64,000 nt of DNA from an uncultured Chlamydiae bacterium (lineage in GTDB: Bacteria > Chlamydiota > Chlamydiia > Chlamydiales > Rhabdochlamydiaceae). Where the stretch lies: contig CAIJXB010000051.1 in assembly GCA_903824495.1 (NCBI GenBank), positions 62,001 through 126,000 of the forward strand, written 5' to 3'. The translations under genes and the position numbers were made by a program. Position 1 is the first letter of the stretch; each line of letters begins with the position of its first letter. The notes beneath the pieces were generated by a model. It searched no databases and was not told the DNA's origin. It saw only the letters and a list, made by a program, of their open reading frames with translations. Below, piece after piece: positions 25,808-34,942 of this stretch.

Positions 25808-25844
25808 TGATCTTTTAGGCTTAGTTACAGTTTTTAACAAAGAC

Positions 25845-25878
25845 AAACCCCACCTCAAAAAGGTGGGGTTTTGATTTT
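25845..25878 (+). terminator. terminator of the autotransporter gene
   Basis: AAACCCCACCT, loop CAAAA, AGGTGGGGTTT, then TGATTTT. The same hairpin sequence recurs at 21835 and 37746, so it belongs to a repeated terminator family. Confidence 0.85.
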
Positions 25879-25900
25879 CGGTCATCTATGTTCTTTATGT

Positions 25901-26725
25901 CTACGAAGTCGTAGCCGGATCAGGCAATAGAAAGTCGACAGAGATTGGAGTTGTTAGTTGGATAGAATTATTTAGTGTTAAGGACTCTCTATCAGAATTG
26001 AGATATTCATAGTTAGTTCCATTTTTAGATAAGGTCAGACAATTTATATAGTCGTTACTAAAAGGACCGTTTTCATAAGTTTTACGTTTGAGGTTTAGCC
26101 CAAGTGAGTTCATTTTTGATGATGTAAGAAGGTTATTAGAAAAGGTGGTCAATGTATGATTCATTACAGTATGCATCTGCTCACTAGCAAACGGACTGGG
26201 GTAGATTTTGATTTCGATCTTAGAGGTATTGTCAGGTTGTCGCAAGAAATGCAAGTGGAAGGACGTTTGTTCGTTAACTGTTGTTCCATTCCGGTCATAG
26301 CCCTGGAATTTAAGTTGAATGTGAGGACGACTTAATACGTTTTCTGAAGAGGTATTCGCAAGAAACCTTGCTTCATATGTCACCTGATATTTTTTCCCCT
26401 CATATTGAACGTTTTCTAGTCCTAAAGACATCATGTGATCAGCCCAATCAAACCCGTTTACAGGTTGGAAACGTTTGGCAGCTATGTTTTTGACGGCTTG
26501 TAGGTCGGAAGATTGCCAATTTGGGTCAAAGAGAGCTTTTCTCGTTTCCGGTCCAACCTCTTTCAAGTGAGTGTTTGCATACCAGCCCAAAAACGATCGG
26601 AGGCATCTTTGAAAAATATTCAAAGTCATTTTAGTTAAACGGCCATCCGTGGTTTTCGCAAGGGTATTTGTAACAGGATCAATAAATGCGTATTCTTTAT
26701 TCCAAGTTAAATTAATATATGACAT
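25901..26725 (-). CDS. hypothetical protein, no recognised family
   Basis: A soluble protein of about 274 residues. The ATG at 26725 is preferred because AAAGGA lies 8 bases before it; an ATG three codons upstream overlaps that box. The sequence is rich in Asn, Thr and Ser, and its second half has beta-strand-like alternation (PHIQLKFQGYDRNGTTV; SKIEIKIYPSPF). No signal peptide, membrane segment or catalytic motif is recognisable. It is convergent with the autotransporter. An effector or chaperone-like role would be a guess. Confidence 0.65.
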   Translation of the reverse strand: MSYINLTWNKEYAFIDPVTNTLAKTTDGRLTKMTLNIFQRCLRSFLGWYANTHLKEVGPETRKALFDPNWQSSDLQAVKNIAAKRFQPVNGFDWADHMMSLGLENVQYEGKKYQVTYEARFLANTSSENVLSRPHIQLKFQGYDRNGTTVNEQTSFHLHFLRQPDNTSKIEIKIYPSPFASEQMHTVMNHTLTTFSNNLLTSSKMNSLGLNLKRKTYENGPFSNDYINCLTLSKNGTNYEYLNSDRESLTLNNSIQLTTPISVDFLLPDPATTS

Positions 26726-26863
26726 AAAATGCATCCTTTATGTTTTTTTGTTTCGTTTTGTAGTGATAATACATTGAATGCTTTGTTTTTGTATATATAT
26801 AATGTTGTTTTTTGTGAGTTTTTTTGGCCTAATCTCTTAGCAATCAATGCCAGGCTTTATTGA

Positions 26864-26962
26864 AAAAATCAGCCTATAAGCATCGAAGCCTCTGAAGCAG
26901 AAATATCATTAAAATATTTAATTGAGTTTCTGAAAGAAAGTAAGCTCTTCAATGGACCTTAA
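26864..26962 (+). pseudogene. possible 3' remnant of a plus-strand gene
   Basis: After a TGA at 26861 the frame stays open for 32 codons and reads with protein-like composition (SIEASEAEISLKYLIEFL, KESKLFNG) to a TAA that overlaps the SulP stop. There is no start codon or ribosome-binding site. It may be a gene tail left by a deletion, or chance. Confidence 0.25.
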
Positions 26963-28647
26963 ATCTCCAGAGAACGATTCAAAAATTTTTTAGCTTTTTC
27001 CAAAGCTGCATTCAAATCAGAAAAGATGTTTTCTTCTTTGATGAGATCAATGAGCCCAAATCTTTTAAGATCACTTCTTGCCTGCCCATGGATTCCGGAA
27101 AGCAAAAGTATTGTCCCATTTTTTTTACATCCTTCGTAAAACTCTTTTAAAGCAAACATTCCAGAAGCATCAATGACAGGCACAGCTAGCATCTGAAGGA
27201 TGAAGATTTTAGGAGAGGGAAGTCCTTTTAAAATGTGAGCCGTTCCAAAGAAAAAAGGGCCTTGGATTTCATAGACCTCTACGCCTTCAGGGATCTTTTT
27301 TCTGGAGAGATTTTCAGGATTTGTTTCAGGAAAATCTGTTCCAGTTTCTTGAAACAAAGGAGCAATCGAAACAGCTTTGGACATCTGGCTCATTTGTTTC
27401 ATAAAAAGGAAACTCGCGATGATCATTCCAACAAAAATCGCTGCTGTAATATCTACAAACACTGTCAGAATAAATGCCGTTAACAAAATGATCCTGTCTC
27501 CGATAGGAGCTTTTAGAAGATGGATGAAGTGATCAGTTTCAGACATGTTCCAAGAGACCATGATCAAAATAGCAGATAAGGTTGCTAGTGGAATTTTGCT
27601 TACAAGAGGAGCAAAAAAGCACAGAATCAAAAGAAGGGTCAAAGCATGGATCATTCCAGCTAAGGGTGTTTGGGCACCTGTTTTAACATTCGCTGCTGTT
27701 CTTGCAATCGCTCCCGTTGCCGGGATCCCTCCAAACAAAATAGAGCCAATGTTAGCGCATCCTTGCGCTACAAGCTCGCAATTAGAGCGGTGTTTGCCTC
27801 CGATCATTCCATCTCCTATGACAGCAGAAAGAAGCGATTCAATCCCTCCTAAAAAGGCGATTGTGATGGCATTCATGAAGATTTCAGAAAACTGACCTGG
27901 TAAAATAGAAAAAACGGGAAGAGAGGGGAAGGGCAAACTTCTTGGGATCTCTCCGAACTGAGACTTGATGGTTGCTACTGGTAGGTCCAAGAAAAAGCAT
28001 AAAATTCCTCCCAAAGCAATTGCCGTAATGCCCCATGGGATTTTTTTTGTAAAGCGCTTTAAGCTTATAATGAGCAGCAAGCTTCCCATCGCTAGAAAAA
28101 AGGTAGGTAAGTGAATACTTGGAAAAGCCCTAACATAAGAAACCCACTTTTCAATGAAAGGAGCTGGAGGGGTTCCCATCTGCAACCCAAAGAAGTCCTT
28201 GATTTGTGTTGAGAAGATCAAAACAGCAATGCCACTTGTAAAGCCTGTGATGAGGGGATTTGGAACATATTTAATCCAAGAGCCGATTCGAGAAATTCCA
28301 AGTCCTATTAACAGAAAAGAAGCGATTAAAGTGGAAAGGCAGAGTCCCTGATATCCGGTTCTTTGAATAATTCCATAAATGATGACAACAAAGGCTCCCG
28401 TTGGTCCCCCAATTTGCACTCTGCTTCCTCCCAGAACTGAAATCAGGAAGCCTGCGATGATCGCTGTATAAAGTCCCTTATCGGGAGAGACTCCTGATGC
28501 AATAGCAAAGGCCATAGCAAGTGGAAGAGCAATCACTCCCACAGTTACACCCGATAGCAGGTCTTTTTTTAATGAGGAAAGGGTGTAGCCCTTCCTTAGA
28601 TACAAATAGGATTTAGGAATGAATTCATGCCACTTAGAAGAGATCAT
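26959..28647 (-). CDS. SulP family anion transporter with STAS domain
   Basis: An inner-membrane transporter of about 562 residues with 10-12 hydrophobic segments and a C-terminal STAS domain. SulP hallmarks are the start (LKKDLLSGVTVGVIALPLAMAFA), GLYTAIIAGF and GGSRVQIGGPTGAFVVI. The STAS part (from about 440) has the ILQMLAVPVIDASGMFALKE pattern in which Asp-Ala-Ser is the phosphorylatable or nucleotide-binding loop. Sulfate, bicarbonate or dicarboxylates are possible substrates; the sequence does not decide. The ATG at 28647 has GGAG six bases upstream and is preferred over the ATG four codons earlier, which contains that box. It stands alone between accessory genes. Confidence 0.92.
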   Translation of the reverse strand: MISSKWHEFIPKSYLYLRKGYTLSSLKKDLLSGVTVGVIALPLAMAFAIASGVSPDKGLYTAIIAGFLISVLGGSRVQIGGPTGAFVVIIYGIIQRTGYQGLCLSTLIASFLLIGLGISRIGSWIKYVPNPLITGFTSGIAVLIFSTQIKDFFGLQMGTPPAPFIEKWVSYVRAFPSIHLPTFFLAMGSLLLIISLKRFTKKIPWGITAIALGGILCFFLDLPVATIKSQFGEIPRSLPFPSLPVFSILPGQFSEIFMNAITIAFLGGIESLLSAVIGDGMIGGKHRSNCELVAQGCANIGSILFGGIPATGAIARTAANVKTGAQTPLAGMIHALTLLLILCFFAPLVSKIPLATLSAILIMVSWNMSETDHFIHLLKAPIGDRIILLTAFILTVFVDITAAIFVGMIIASFLFMKQMSQMSKAVSIAPLFQETGTDFPETNPENLSRKKIPEGVEVYEIQGPFFFGTAHILKGLPSPKIFILQMLAVPVIDASGMFALKEFYEGCKKNGTILLLSGIHGQARSDLKRFGLIDLIKEENIFSDLNAALEKAKKFLNRSLEI

Positions 28648-28760
28648 AAAGAGCTCCATATCAGAAAAAACAGAATATTGAAACTCTACTCAGATTTTGT
28701 CAAGCGTTGTCAAAGATGATCATTGAATGCCTGAAAATACCATCGAGGTCACCTAACCTC

Positions 28761-28808
28761 ATTTGAAGCCAAACCTATGAGTGCAATGCACTAGCAGGGT
28801 TTGAGTTT
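28761..28808 (+). pseudogene. remnant of a second autotransporter gene (last 16 codons)
   Basis: These 48 bases align without gaps with the last codons of the autotransporter (25751-25798), with about 8 differences, and still encode YECNALAGFEF. The Trp codon of the intact gene is TGA here. Upstream bases do not encode the rest of the barrel, so most of a paralogous gene has been deleted. Confidence 0.8.
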
Positions 28809-28940
28809 CTAATGAGTAAGTTGTTTTTTTGGAAATAAGTTAAAGCTTGTAAAGTACAAAGAGTGGAATCTTCGTTATATTTAAATGAAGGGTATTGCTA
28901 TATTAGCTCTCATTTAAATGAAAAATAACAAGGAAACAAA

Positions 28941-29834
28941 ATGAAAAAATACCTGCTAGCAGCTCTTTATTGCTTACTTCCTCTCTATGCGTTTGCAGGC
29001 TTATTCCCAGATAAAAAGGCTGTAGGAGAGCCTCATAGTTTAGAGGGGCAATCGCATATATCCGAAAAATGGATAGTTTGGCTTGATAATGAATCGTATT
29101 GGCTGATGAAGCCTATCCAAAAGAGGAGCCAAACATGGGTAGAGTGGTGGTATAGTCGAGATCCTCTCGAAAATCAATTCGATGAGCGCTTTTATTTTCA
29201 AAAGACCTCCTGGAGCATTGGTTCAGCTATTCAAGTTCATGAAGTTGAAACGACCACATATCAAGATTATCCCTATATCCTGGAAAACCTAGTCACAGGA
29301 GAGTTCGCATTTGCTAAAGTCGTATGTCCAAACGATATTCGGTTACCTAAGATGCAATCGGCTCTTAAATTTTTCGATAATCCGGTTTCTGAACCTACTT
29401 CCATTACACGTAGTCTTTACCACGAAATACAAACCCTTGATTTAGACGGTAAATATTGGAGCCTTCTTGAGAGTAAGGATATTCAATACTGGCACTATTT
29501 TAAGTCAGGAAAATCAAACGATAAGATCTTAGAATGGCCTGATGATGAATTTCTCTCTTCCTCTGCTGATTGGGAAGTATCAGATCCCATACAAGTTTAC
29601 TCTCAAAACTGGCCTTCATGTGAAAGTGCCGGTGACTACAAAAAAGGATGCCAATTTAAGGCTGCTTATCTTCTCGAAAACAAAAGAAGCAAAAAATTTA
29701 TTTATGCTCAGCCAATAGAGGCCAACGACGTTATTGATCTGTTATTGGAGTTTGCAGAATATCAACATAAGTCGGGTTACAATACCGGTTTGAATCATGG
29801 GTATGCCGCTCGTTCTAGCCTATATAGACACTAA
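28941..29834 (+). CDS. secreted hypothetical protein with internal duplication
   Basis: A protein of 297 residues. Residues 1-19 are a clear Sec signal peptide (MKKYLLAALYCLLPLYAFA), so it is periplasmic, surface-bound or exported. Two Trp/Tyr-rich halves look duplicated: about 46-130 (WLDNESYWLM, SWSIGSAIQVHEVE, YILENLVTGEFAFAK) and about 160-262 (LDLDGKYWSLL, DWEVSDPIQVYSQN, YLLENKRSKKFIYAQ). I recognise no family. AAGGA precedes the ATG by 6 bases. Its last codons and the following bases recur, decayed, at 37667-37736, so a paralog once existed downstream. Confidence 0.75.
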   Translation: MKKYLLAALYCLLPLYAFAGLFPDKKAVGEPHSLEGQSHISEKWIVWLDNESYWLMKPIQKRSQTWVEWWYSRDPLENQFDERFYFQKTSWSIGSAIQVHEVETTTYQDYPYILENLVTGEFAFAKVVCPNDIRLPKMQSALKFFDNPVSEPTSITRSLYHEIQTLDLDGKYWSLLESKDIQYWHYFKSGKSNDKILEWPDDEFLSSSADWEVSDPIQVYSQNWPSCESAGDYKKGCQFKAAYLLENKRSKKFIYAQPIEANDVIDLLLEFAEYQHKSGYNTGLNHGYAARSSLYRH

Positions 29835-29846
29835 ATTTCCTGGAGA
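29776..29846 (+). repeat. gene-end direct repeat, left (intact) copy
   Basis: The last 18 codons and stop of the 297-residue gene plus about 10 bases. It matches 37667-37736 over about 65 bases with small indels (shared blocks AATACCGG, TTGAATCA, CTCGTTC, CTAAATT). The two copies bracket a 7.8 kb segment with the two large genes. Confidence 0.7.
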
Positions 29847-30088
29847 GTGTTTTTGATCCGTTAGCCTTTTCATGGAGAAGAAAATATCCGAATTTCGAAA
29901 GGTCGATAAAATCTTAAGATTCTGTATGTTAGATTGTTATGCGTGCTAGTGTTTTTTGTCCTGTATAGAGAATTGAGGCATGCATGCAATTTAATGCGTT
30001 GTCAAATTTGAATTGTGATTGTGTTTTCAGTTAAATGTTAATTTCATTTTCATTTTATCATTAATAGATTATTTGGAATTCTGTTTTG

Positions 30089-30118
30089 TTGACATGTTAT
30101 GATGTTTTGCTGCATTAT
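30089..30118 (+). promoter_or_regulatory. candidate promoter of the large two-gene unit
   Basis: TTGACA (30089-30094), an 18-base spacer and CATTAT (30113-30118). Transcription would start about 25 bases before the ATG at 30149. The rest of the 314-base gap after the 297-residue gene is AT-rich with nothing else recognisable. Confidence 0.5.
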
Positions 30119-30148
30119 TGACGCAATTTATTTTAGTTTGGATTGGAT

Positions 30149-33100
30149 ATGAATAAAATAACACCCCCCCAAAGTCCTGAATATTGTAGGGCTATTGCAG
30201 AAGCTTCTTACATCTCTGATATAGGAGAGGCAACAAAGTTTCTTTGCCAGCAGTTTCCTGACGCAAAGGTTCTTGGAGAAGCCTCGGTAAGAGGTTGGAA
30301 ATTCATTTTGGTAAAAAATAAAGATCAATATTCTGTGGCCTTTAGAGGAACATCTGGATTAAGTAATTGGTTTGGAAATATTTATCATGAACTTGTTGGT
30401 CCATTTTCCCCGTCTATTGATGAAATGGAGCGTACACTGGATCAATGGGAAGAGGAATATAATTGTAAAATCAATTTGTTCAGCAGCCACTCAGGAGCGG
30501 CCATCCCAGCCTCAGCTGTAAGAAAAATCTGCCAGATTGCTCGTGTTTTTTTCAATCCGCATAAAGCACAGGATGATCCCTCTCATTGGAATTTTTCAAC
30601 GAGTGGGGATCTTTTAACTCGAGGGATGCTTGTTTTGAGTGATGATCTTCGCTCTGAATTGGATAAATATATTGTTCTTGGACCTGGAGGACATGGGATA
30701 AGGGGCTTTAAAGACTTTGTAAAAGGGCGCGATTGGGAGTCTTTTAATCAAGAACAACGATTAGGCAATGCTTTCCCTGATGCAGAGGAGTCCATAATAA
30801 CGAAAATTCAAGAAAAACTCGAATCTGGAAATGGGTCCTTAAGTTCTGCAGATCTCGAAAATCTTAGAAATGAGCTTAAAGCCAAAAAAGACTTATTTGA
30901 AGCTGCCCAGCAATCAAAGAAAGTTTTACATTCATTAAAAGAAGCGAGCCGGTTTATAGCATCTCATGTGCAAACTGAGATGAATAGTAGTATTGAGAGA
31001 AAAAGCTGGATTAACCAAGCAGAGCGAGAAGCTAAACAAAGGGCTGCAGCTAGTAAACAACTATCCAAAGAGATGAATGCCCCGGACGCCGATCGTTTTG
31101 ATTCTGCTTTGTTTCGCGTTACCCAACAGGCAATCTCCCCTCAGATGGGCATAAGTCTCGTAAAAGAAATAGAGGCCCTTACAGAGACCTGTCAAGAGCA
31201 TCTTCATTTAGCAAAAAAAGGTCTTAGTCGTACAGAAGATACTCAAGTGGCACTTCAAGCTCGATTTGATCAGCTTGATCAAGAGGATCAAGCTCTTCAA
31301 AAGGAACATCAAAAGTTACTGGAAATTCATAAAAAACTAGAAAAAAAACTCAAACTGCTAGGCAAGATCTCTGGATCCATCGAAGCTGCATTAACGATTG
31401 CAGGTGGGTTTCATCCTGTGGCTACTGGAGCCGCTGTGGTAGCTTCCACGGCTTTCAGTATCCTAAAAACTAAAAAAACAGGTAAAGAGGCGAATCAAAA
31501 AGAGAAAATACAGCAGGTAGCTCATAGGCATCAAGATTGCGTGGAGGAAAAAAGTCTGACTGTTACCAAGTTTCAGAGAAATGAAACGATGCGTAGTATG
31601 TATTCAGAAAAAATCTACGATCTTTTTCAGGTATATACCGCAGATTCGGCAATCTTTGTTCCGGACCAACATCTTGAGGCTCTAAGGAGTTTGAAAGAGA
31701 CGGTTTCAAAAGATGTGGGCCAGAAGAAAGATGAGATTCAGAAGATAGAGCAAGATCGGAAGGCAAAACAAGAAGAATTAGATAAAAAAGTTGCGCGTCT
31801 TTCTGGCATGCAACATCTGATGCAAGACAAGAGTAAAACTGTAAGAAAACACTATACTAAAATAGCCGCCTCTCTACAAAAGGAATGTGCTGAATATAGA
31901 GCCCAGATCGAAGAATACAATGTCTCTATTGAAGCATTGCAAGATCCTTATGATACATCGAAAAAAAAATTGGAAAAGATTGATTACGAATATGATGTGT
32001 CTTCTCGCTATCATGTATTCAGAACTCATATTTGGTCGGTTGTACAAGCTGAGGACGTTCGTTGGCATCGAGATCAAAGCGAAAGAGGTATCGAATTTCG
32101 TAAGGAATTCAGCAAACAATTCGAAGTATCGAACAAAGGTCGAAATGCAGCTAGAGAAATTGAAGCAGCACTTGCTAGTACAGTTCGTAATTTGATGAGT
32201 GCATGGGGGTGTTCTGAAAGTTCGACAGGGATAGTCACTGATGTTCACCAACTCTATGATCGAGTTCTCCATTTATACCAGTTTGGAGCGCCTATGATAA
32301 AAGAGCTAATCGAGAAATACAAGGGAGATATCCTAGAGGCTGTCAGTGGCAATGTGGGCATACTTTTGGCTCAGGTTGTACTTCCTGCGTCAACCGCTCT
32401 GATCCTTGGCATTCAGTTAATAAGATACCTGAATCCTTCTAAATCAGGGGGCTTGGTTTCCGAGGTAAAGAGTGAATTTACTAAGTTACACAGAGAATTG
32501 AAGGAAGCAATTGTTCAAAGTGAAGGCAAGCTTAAAGACTCTATGCTTGAAGAATTTAGTCAAGTTAAGGAAATGTTAAATTTTTCCTCAGAGATGTTGA
32601 ATGATAAGATAGATCGATTTAGAGAAGAGAATTTTAATGATCATCAATTAAATGCTCTAAGTAATTATTTAGATCAAAGTTTAGTGCGTTCTAATATAAT
32701 AAGGGATAGATATCGACAGATTGGACGGCAAATGAGTTCCATGTCTCAGCAAGATGGTGATTACTATTTGAATCAATCGCAGAATTTTGATGATTTTCAT
32801 CGAAACCTCATAGAAGATATTCAAGGACTGCTGACCCGTTCAACTCCTCGCGGTATAAGTATAAGCACATGCAGAGACTGGATTCGGAAGGAGGCTTCAT
32901 TAGGGTTGGATTCGTTGACTCCTCTGATCGCTTTGGCATTATCAGAAGTATCACCATCTTTTCATGATACAATGATACCAAACGCTGCTCTTTTACAGAA
33001 TGTTGTTGATCAATTTATCGATGTCATGGAAATCATTTCCAAAAGAGATCATTTAAGCCACTTCCTTTTTCAAGAAACCGGGCAAAGAGACAAGCTTTTG

Positions 33101-34936
33101 CAGATTTCTGAATCTTTGACAGACCTCTTAGATCGACTGCCATCTCTAGTCGGTAAAGATCACATCTGTTCTTTAGCTCGAGATCTTATAGCTTATAATC
33201 AGAGAACGTTTAACAAGTTGAGAGCCATAAAAGAAGTCGAAAAGACCTGGATCAATCCATTGCAAGAGATTGCTCCAATTCAATGGAGAACGATCGGATC
33301 TGATTTAGTTGGATCGAAGAAATTTGCAATACAAAATGAGTTGATTACTCATTTCCCGGAAAGGATGACTCAACTCAAGAAAATATTCGCCATGTATATA
33401 TCAGGATGGACACGTGTCAATTATAGTATTTGCGTACTGTCTTTAGGATACTTTGGTGGTATTCCAAATAATTACGATGAGTATTTGATGTCATACTCTT
33501 TGTATTCTGAGAAATGGAACAGTTCATGGGGACATTCAAATGATGCTTCCGTAATTCAATATGCTAAGGCTTTCTTTGAGAGAGAACAGGCTAATGTAGT
33601 AACTCGTCCAACAAGTATACATAGCCTGTATCGTCCAACAAGTATACCACATAGCATGTACTTTGATTTGAAATCGAGGAAATTAATATGGGTTAATAAA
33701 AACTATTCTAGTAGTGATGCTTTTTCTCTGGCGACATTTAATTACTCCCCAAATGTTTTTACTTGGGAATCTGGATTTTCAAATATTTGGATATCTGATT
33801 TACTTCTCGAAGAAAATATCGATACGTTACGAGCTTCTTCTCGGAACATTAATGATTCATATCACGACTCATTAACTAATCTATTAGGGGCTTATAAGAG
33901 CGCTCTATATAATCTAGCTCAGGCAGAGCAGATTGATCCTGATAATAGCCTAAGCTCGTCGCTCTCAGATGGACATATTGTATTGAGTCTTTCGAAATCA
34001 AATATTCCCCTTATTTTGCCAAAAGCCCTTATGAAACATCTGGAAGGTTTATTGCAACCTATGCTTCATTATGCGGAGGCGTCTTCCTATGGAAAGTTTG
34101 TTCCCTACTATGATTTTACATTTGATGGAACAAAAGGGAAATTGGTTATAAACTACAAATGTATTCCTTTAAGAGAGCAAGATAAACAACTCAAATTCGC
34201 AAAATTTGAGATCGCTGTAATCGATGCTTTAACGATTGCGTCCTTTAGGCCGGATTTGACATCTAGTGATCTAACATTTAATCCTAGTGAAATCCTACTC
34301 CAAGCGATTTATGGGAACTTTGCTCAGCCAACGGCTCTTGGACTTCCAACAAAACAATCCCTACAGATCCCTGGAAGTCATTTTATTGTTCCTGTGGAAA
34401 TGCCTTTTGCTGGATTTTATGATTTGTGGAAGCAAGATCCAGGTTATAGCCTGAACTATAATAGCTCCAGCGTACAAGAAGACACTCCGGATGAAAATTT
34501 TGTCTATGATAGAATCCAATTTCAAGCGGACCAAGATTTTATTAAAGTAATGTCTGGGATAGAGAAAAGCAAAAAAGAGCTGATCACGGAAGAAAAAGAA
34601 TATCGACAGAAATATGATGCACTTAGCTGTTTAATCTCTTTGCATTCTACGCTTAGTCCTGGGGCTACTGAAAGAGAGCTTGAGGAAAATCTTGGCTTAA
34701 TCCCTCCTGAAGCCTTAGAAAAAATGTATGATATTGGATCGTTAAAAAACCCTTCAGACGATGATATACAGCTTACTTTTGAGCATTTTTTTGCAAGACG
34801 GAATGAGTATCGCTTTAAAGTAGGCAAGCTTCTAGAACGCCTTGATAGCATTTCAAAATGGCTTCGAGAGGAAAGTGCCTCACCTCATATGGAATCCATT
34901 TTGTTTTCAAACTTGCAAATAAATGGATTGAAATAG
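30149..34936 (+). CDS. very large multidomain protein with lipase-class-3-like N-terminus
   Basis: About 1595 residues from the ATG at 30149 (a TTG two codons upstream is possible). Residues about 10-200 resemble class 3 lipases: an early block (YSVAFRGTSGLSNWFGNIYH) and a nucleophile-elbow-like segment (FSSHSGAAIPASAV, about 110-123). The usual G-H-S-x-G is changed to S-H-S-G-A, so activity is doubtful. Long coiled-coil stretches follow (about 220-290, 335-410, 500-620). Hydrophobic segments near 412-440 and 735-758 may insert into a membrane. The last 330 residues are shared with the next gene (IPLILPK, F-x-PSE-x-LLQA-x-YG, YNS motifs). No signal peptide is seen. A toxin or host-directed effector is inferred; the function is unknown. 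Confidence 0.7.
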   Translation: MNKITPPQSPEYCRAIAEASYISDIGEATKFLCQQFPDAKVLGEASVRGWKFILVKNKDQYSVAFRGTSGLSNWFGNIYHELVGPFSPSIDEMERTLDQWEEEYNCKINLFSSHSGAAIPASAVRKICQIARVFFNPHKAQDDPSHWNFSTSGDLLTRGMLVLSDDLRSELDKYIVLGPGGHGIRGFKDFVKGRDWESFNQEQRLGNAFPDAEESIITKIQEKLESGNGSLSSADLENLRNELKAKKDLFEAAQQSKKVLHSLKEASRFIASHVQTEMNSSIERKSWINQAEREAKQRAAASKQLSKEMNAPDADRFDSALFRVTQQAISPQMGISLVKEIEALTETCQEHLHLAKKGLSRTEDTQVALQARFDQLDQEDQALQKEHQKLLEIHKKLEKKLKLLGKISGSIEAALTIAGGFHPVATGAAVVASTAFSILKTKKTGKEANQKEKIQQVAHRHQDCVEEKSLTVTKFQRNETMRSMYSEKIYDLFQVYTADSAIFVPDQHLEALRSLKETVSKDVGQKKDEIQKIEQDRKAKQEELDKKVARLSGMQHLMQDKSKTVRKHYTKIAASLQKECAEYRAQIEEYNVSIEALQDPYDTSKKKLEKIDYEYDVSSRYHVFRTHIWSVVQAEDVRWHRDQSERGIEFRKEFSKQFEVSNKGRNAAREIEAALASTVRNLMSAWGCSESSTGIVTDVHQLYDRVLHLYQFGAPMIKELIEKYKGDILEAVSGNVGILLAQVVLPASTALILGIQLIRYLNPSKSGGLVSEVKSEFTKLHRELKEAIVQSEGKLKDSMLEEFSQVKEMLNFSSEMLNDKIDRFREENFNDHQLNALSNYLDQSLVRSNIIRDRYRQIGRQMSSMSQQDGDYYLNQSQNFDDFHRNLIEDIQGLLTRSTPRGISISTCRDWIRKEASLGLDSLTPLIALALSEVSPSFHDTMIPNAALLQNVVDQFIDVMEIISKRDHLSHFLFQETGQRDKLLQISESLTDLLDRLPSLVGKDHICSLARDLIAYNQRTFNKLRAIKEVEKTWINPLQEIAPIQWRTIGSDLVGSKKFAIQNELITHFPERMTQLKKIFAMYISGWTRVNYSICVLSLGYFGGIPNNYDEYLMSYSLYSEKWNSSWGHSNDASVIQYAKAFFEREQANVVTRPTSIHSLYRPTSIPHSMYFDLKSRKLIWVNKNYSSSDAFSLATFNYSPNVFTWESGFSNIWISDLLLEENIDTLRASSRNINDSYHDSLTNLLGAYKSALYNLAQAEQIDPDNSLSSSLSDGHIVLSLSKSNIPLILPKALMKHLEGLLQPMLHYAEASSYGKFVPYYDFTFDGTKGKLVINYKCIPLREQDKQLKFAKFEIAVIDALTIASFRPDLTSSDLTFNPSEILLQAIYGNFAQPTALGLPTKQSLQIPGSHFIVPVEMPFAGFYDLWKQDPGYSLNYNSSSVQEDTPDENFVYDRIQFQADQDFIKVMSGIEKSKKELITEEKEYRQKYDALSCLISLHSTLSPGATERELEENLGLIPPEALEKMYDIGSLKNPSDDDIQLTFEHFFARRNEYRFKVGKLLERLDSISKWLREESASPHMESILFSNLQINGLK

Positions 34937-34942
34937 ATACTT

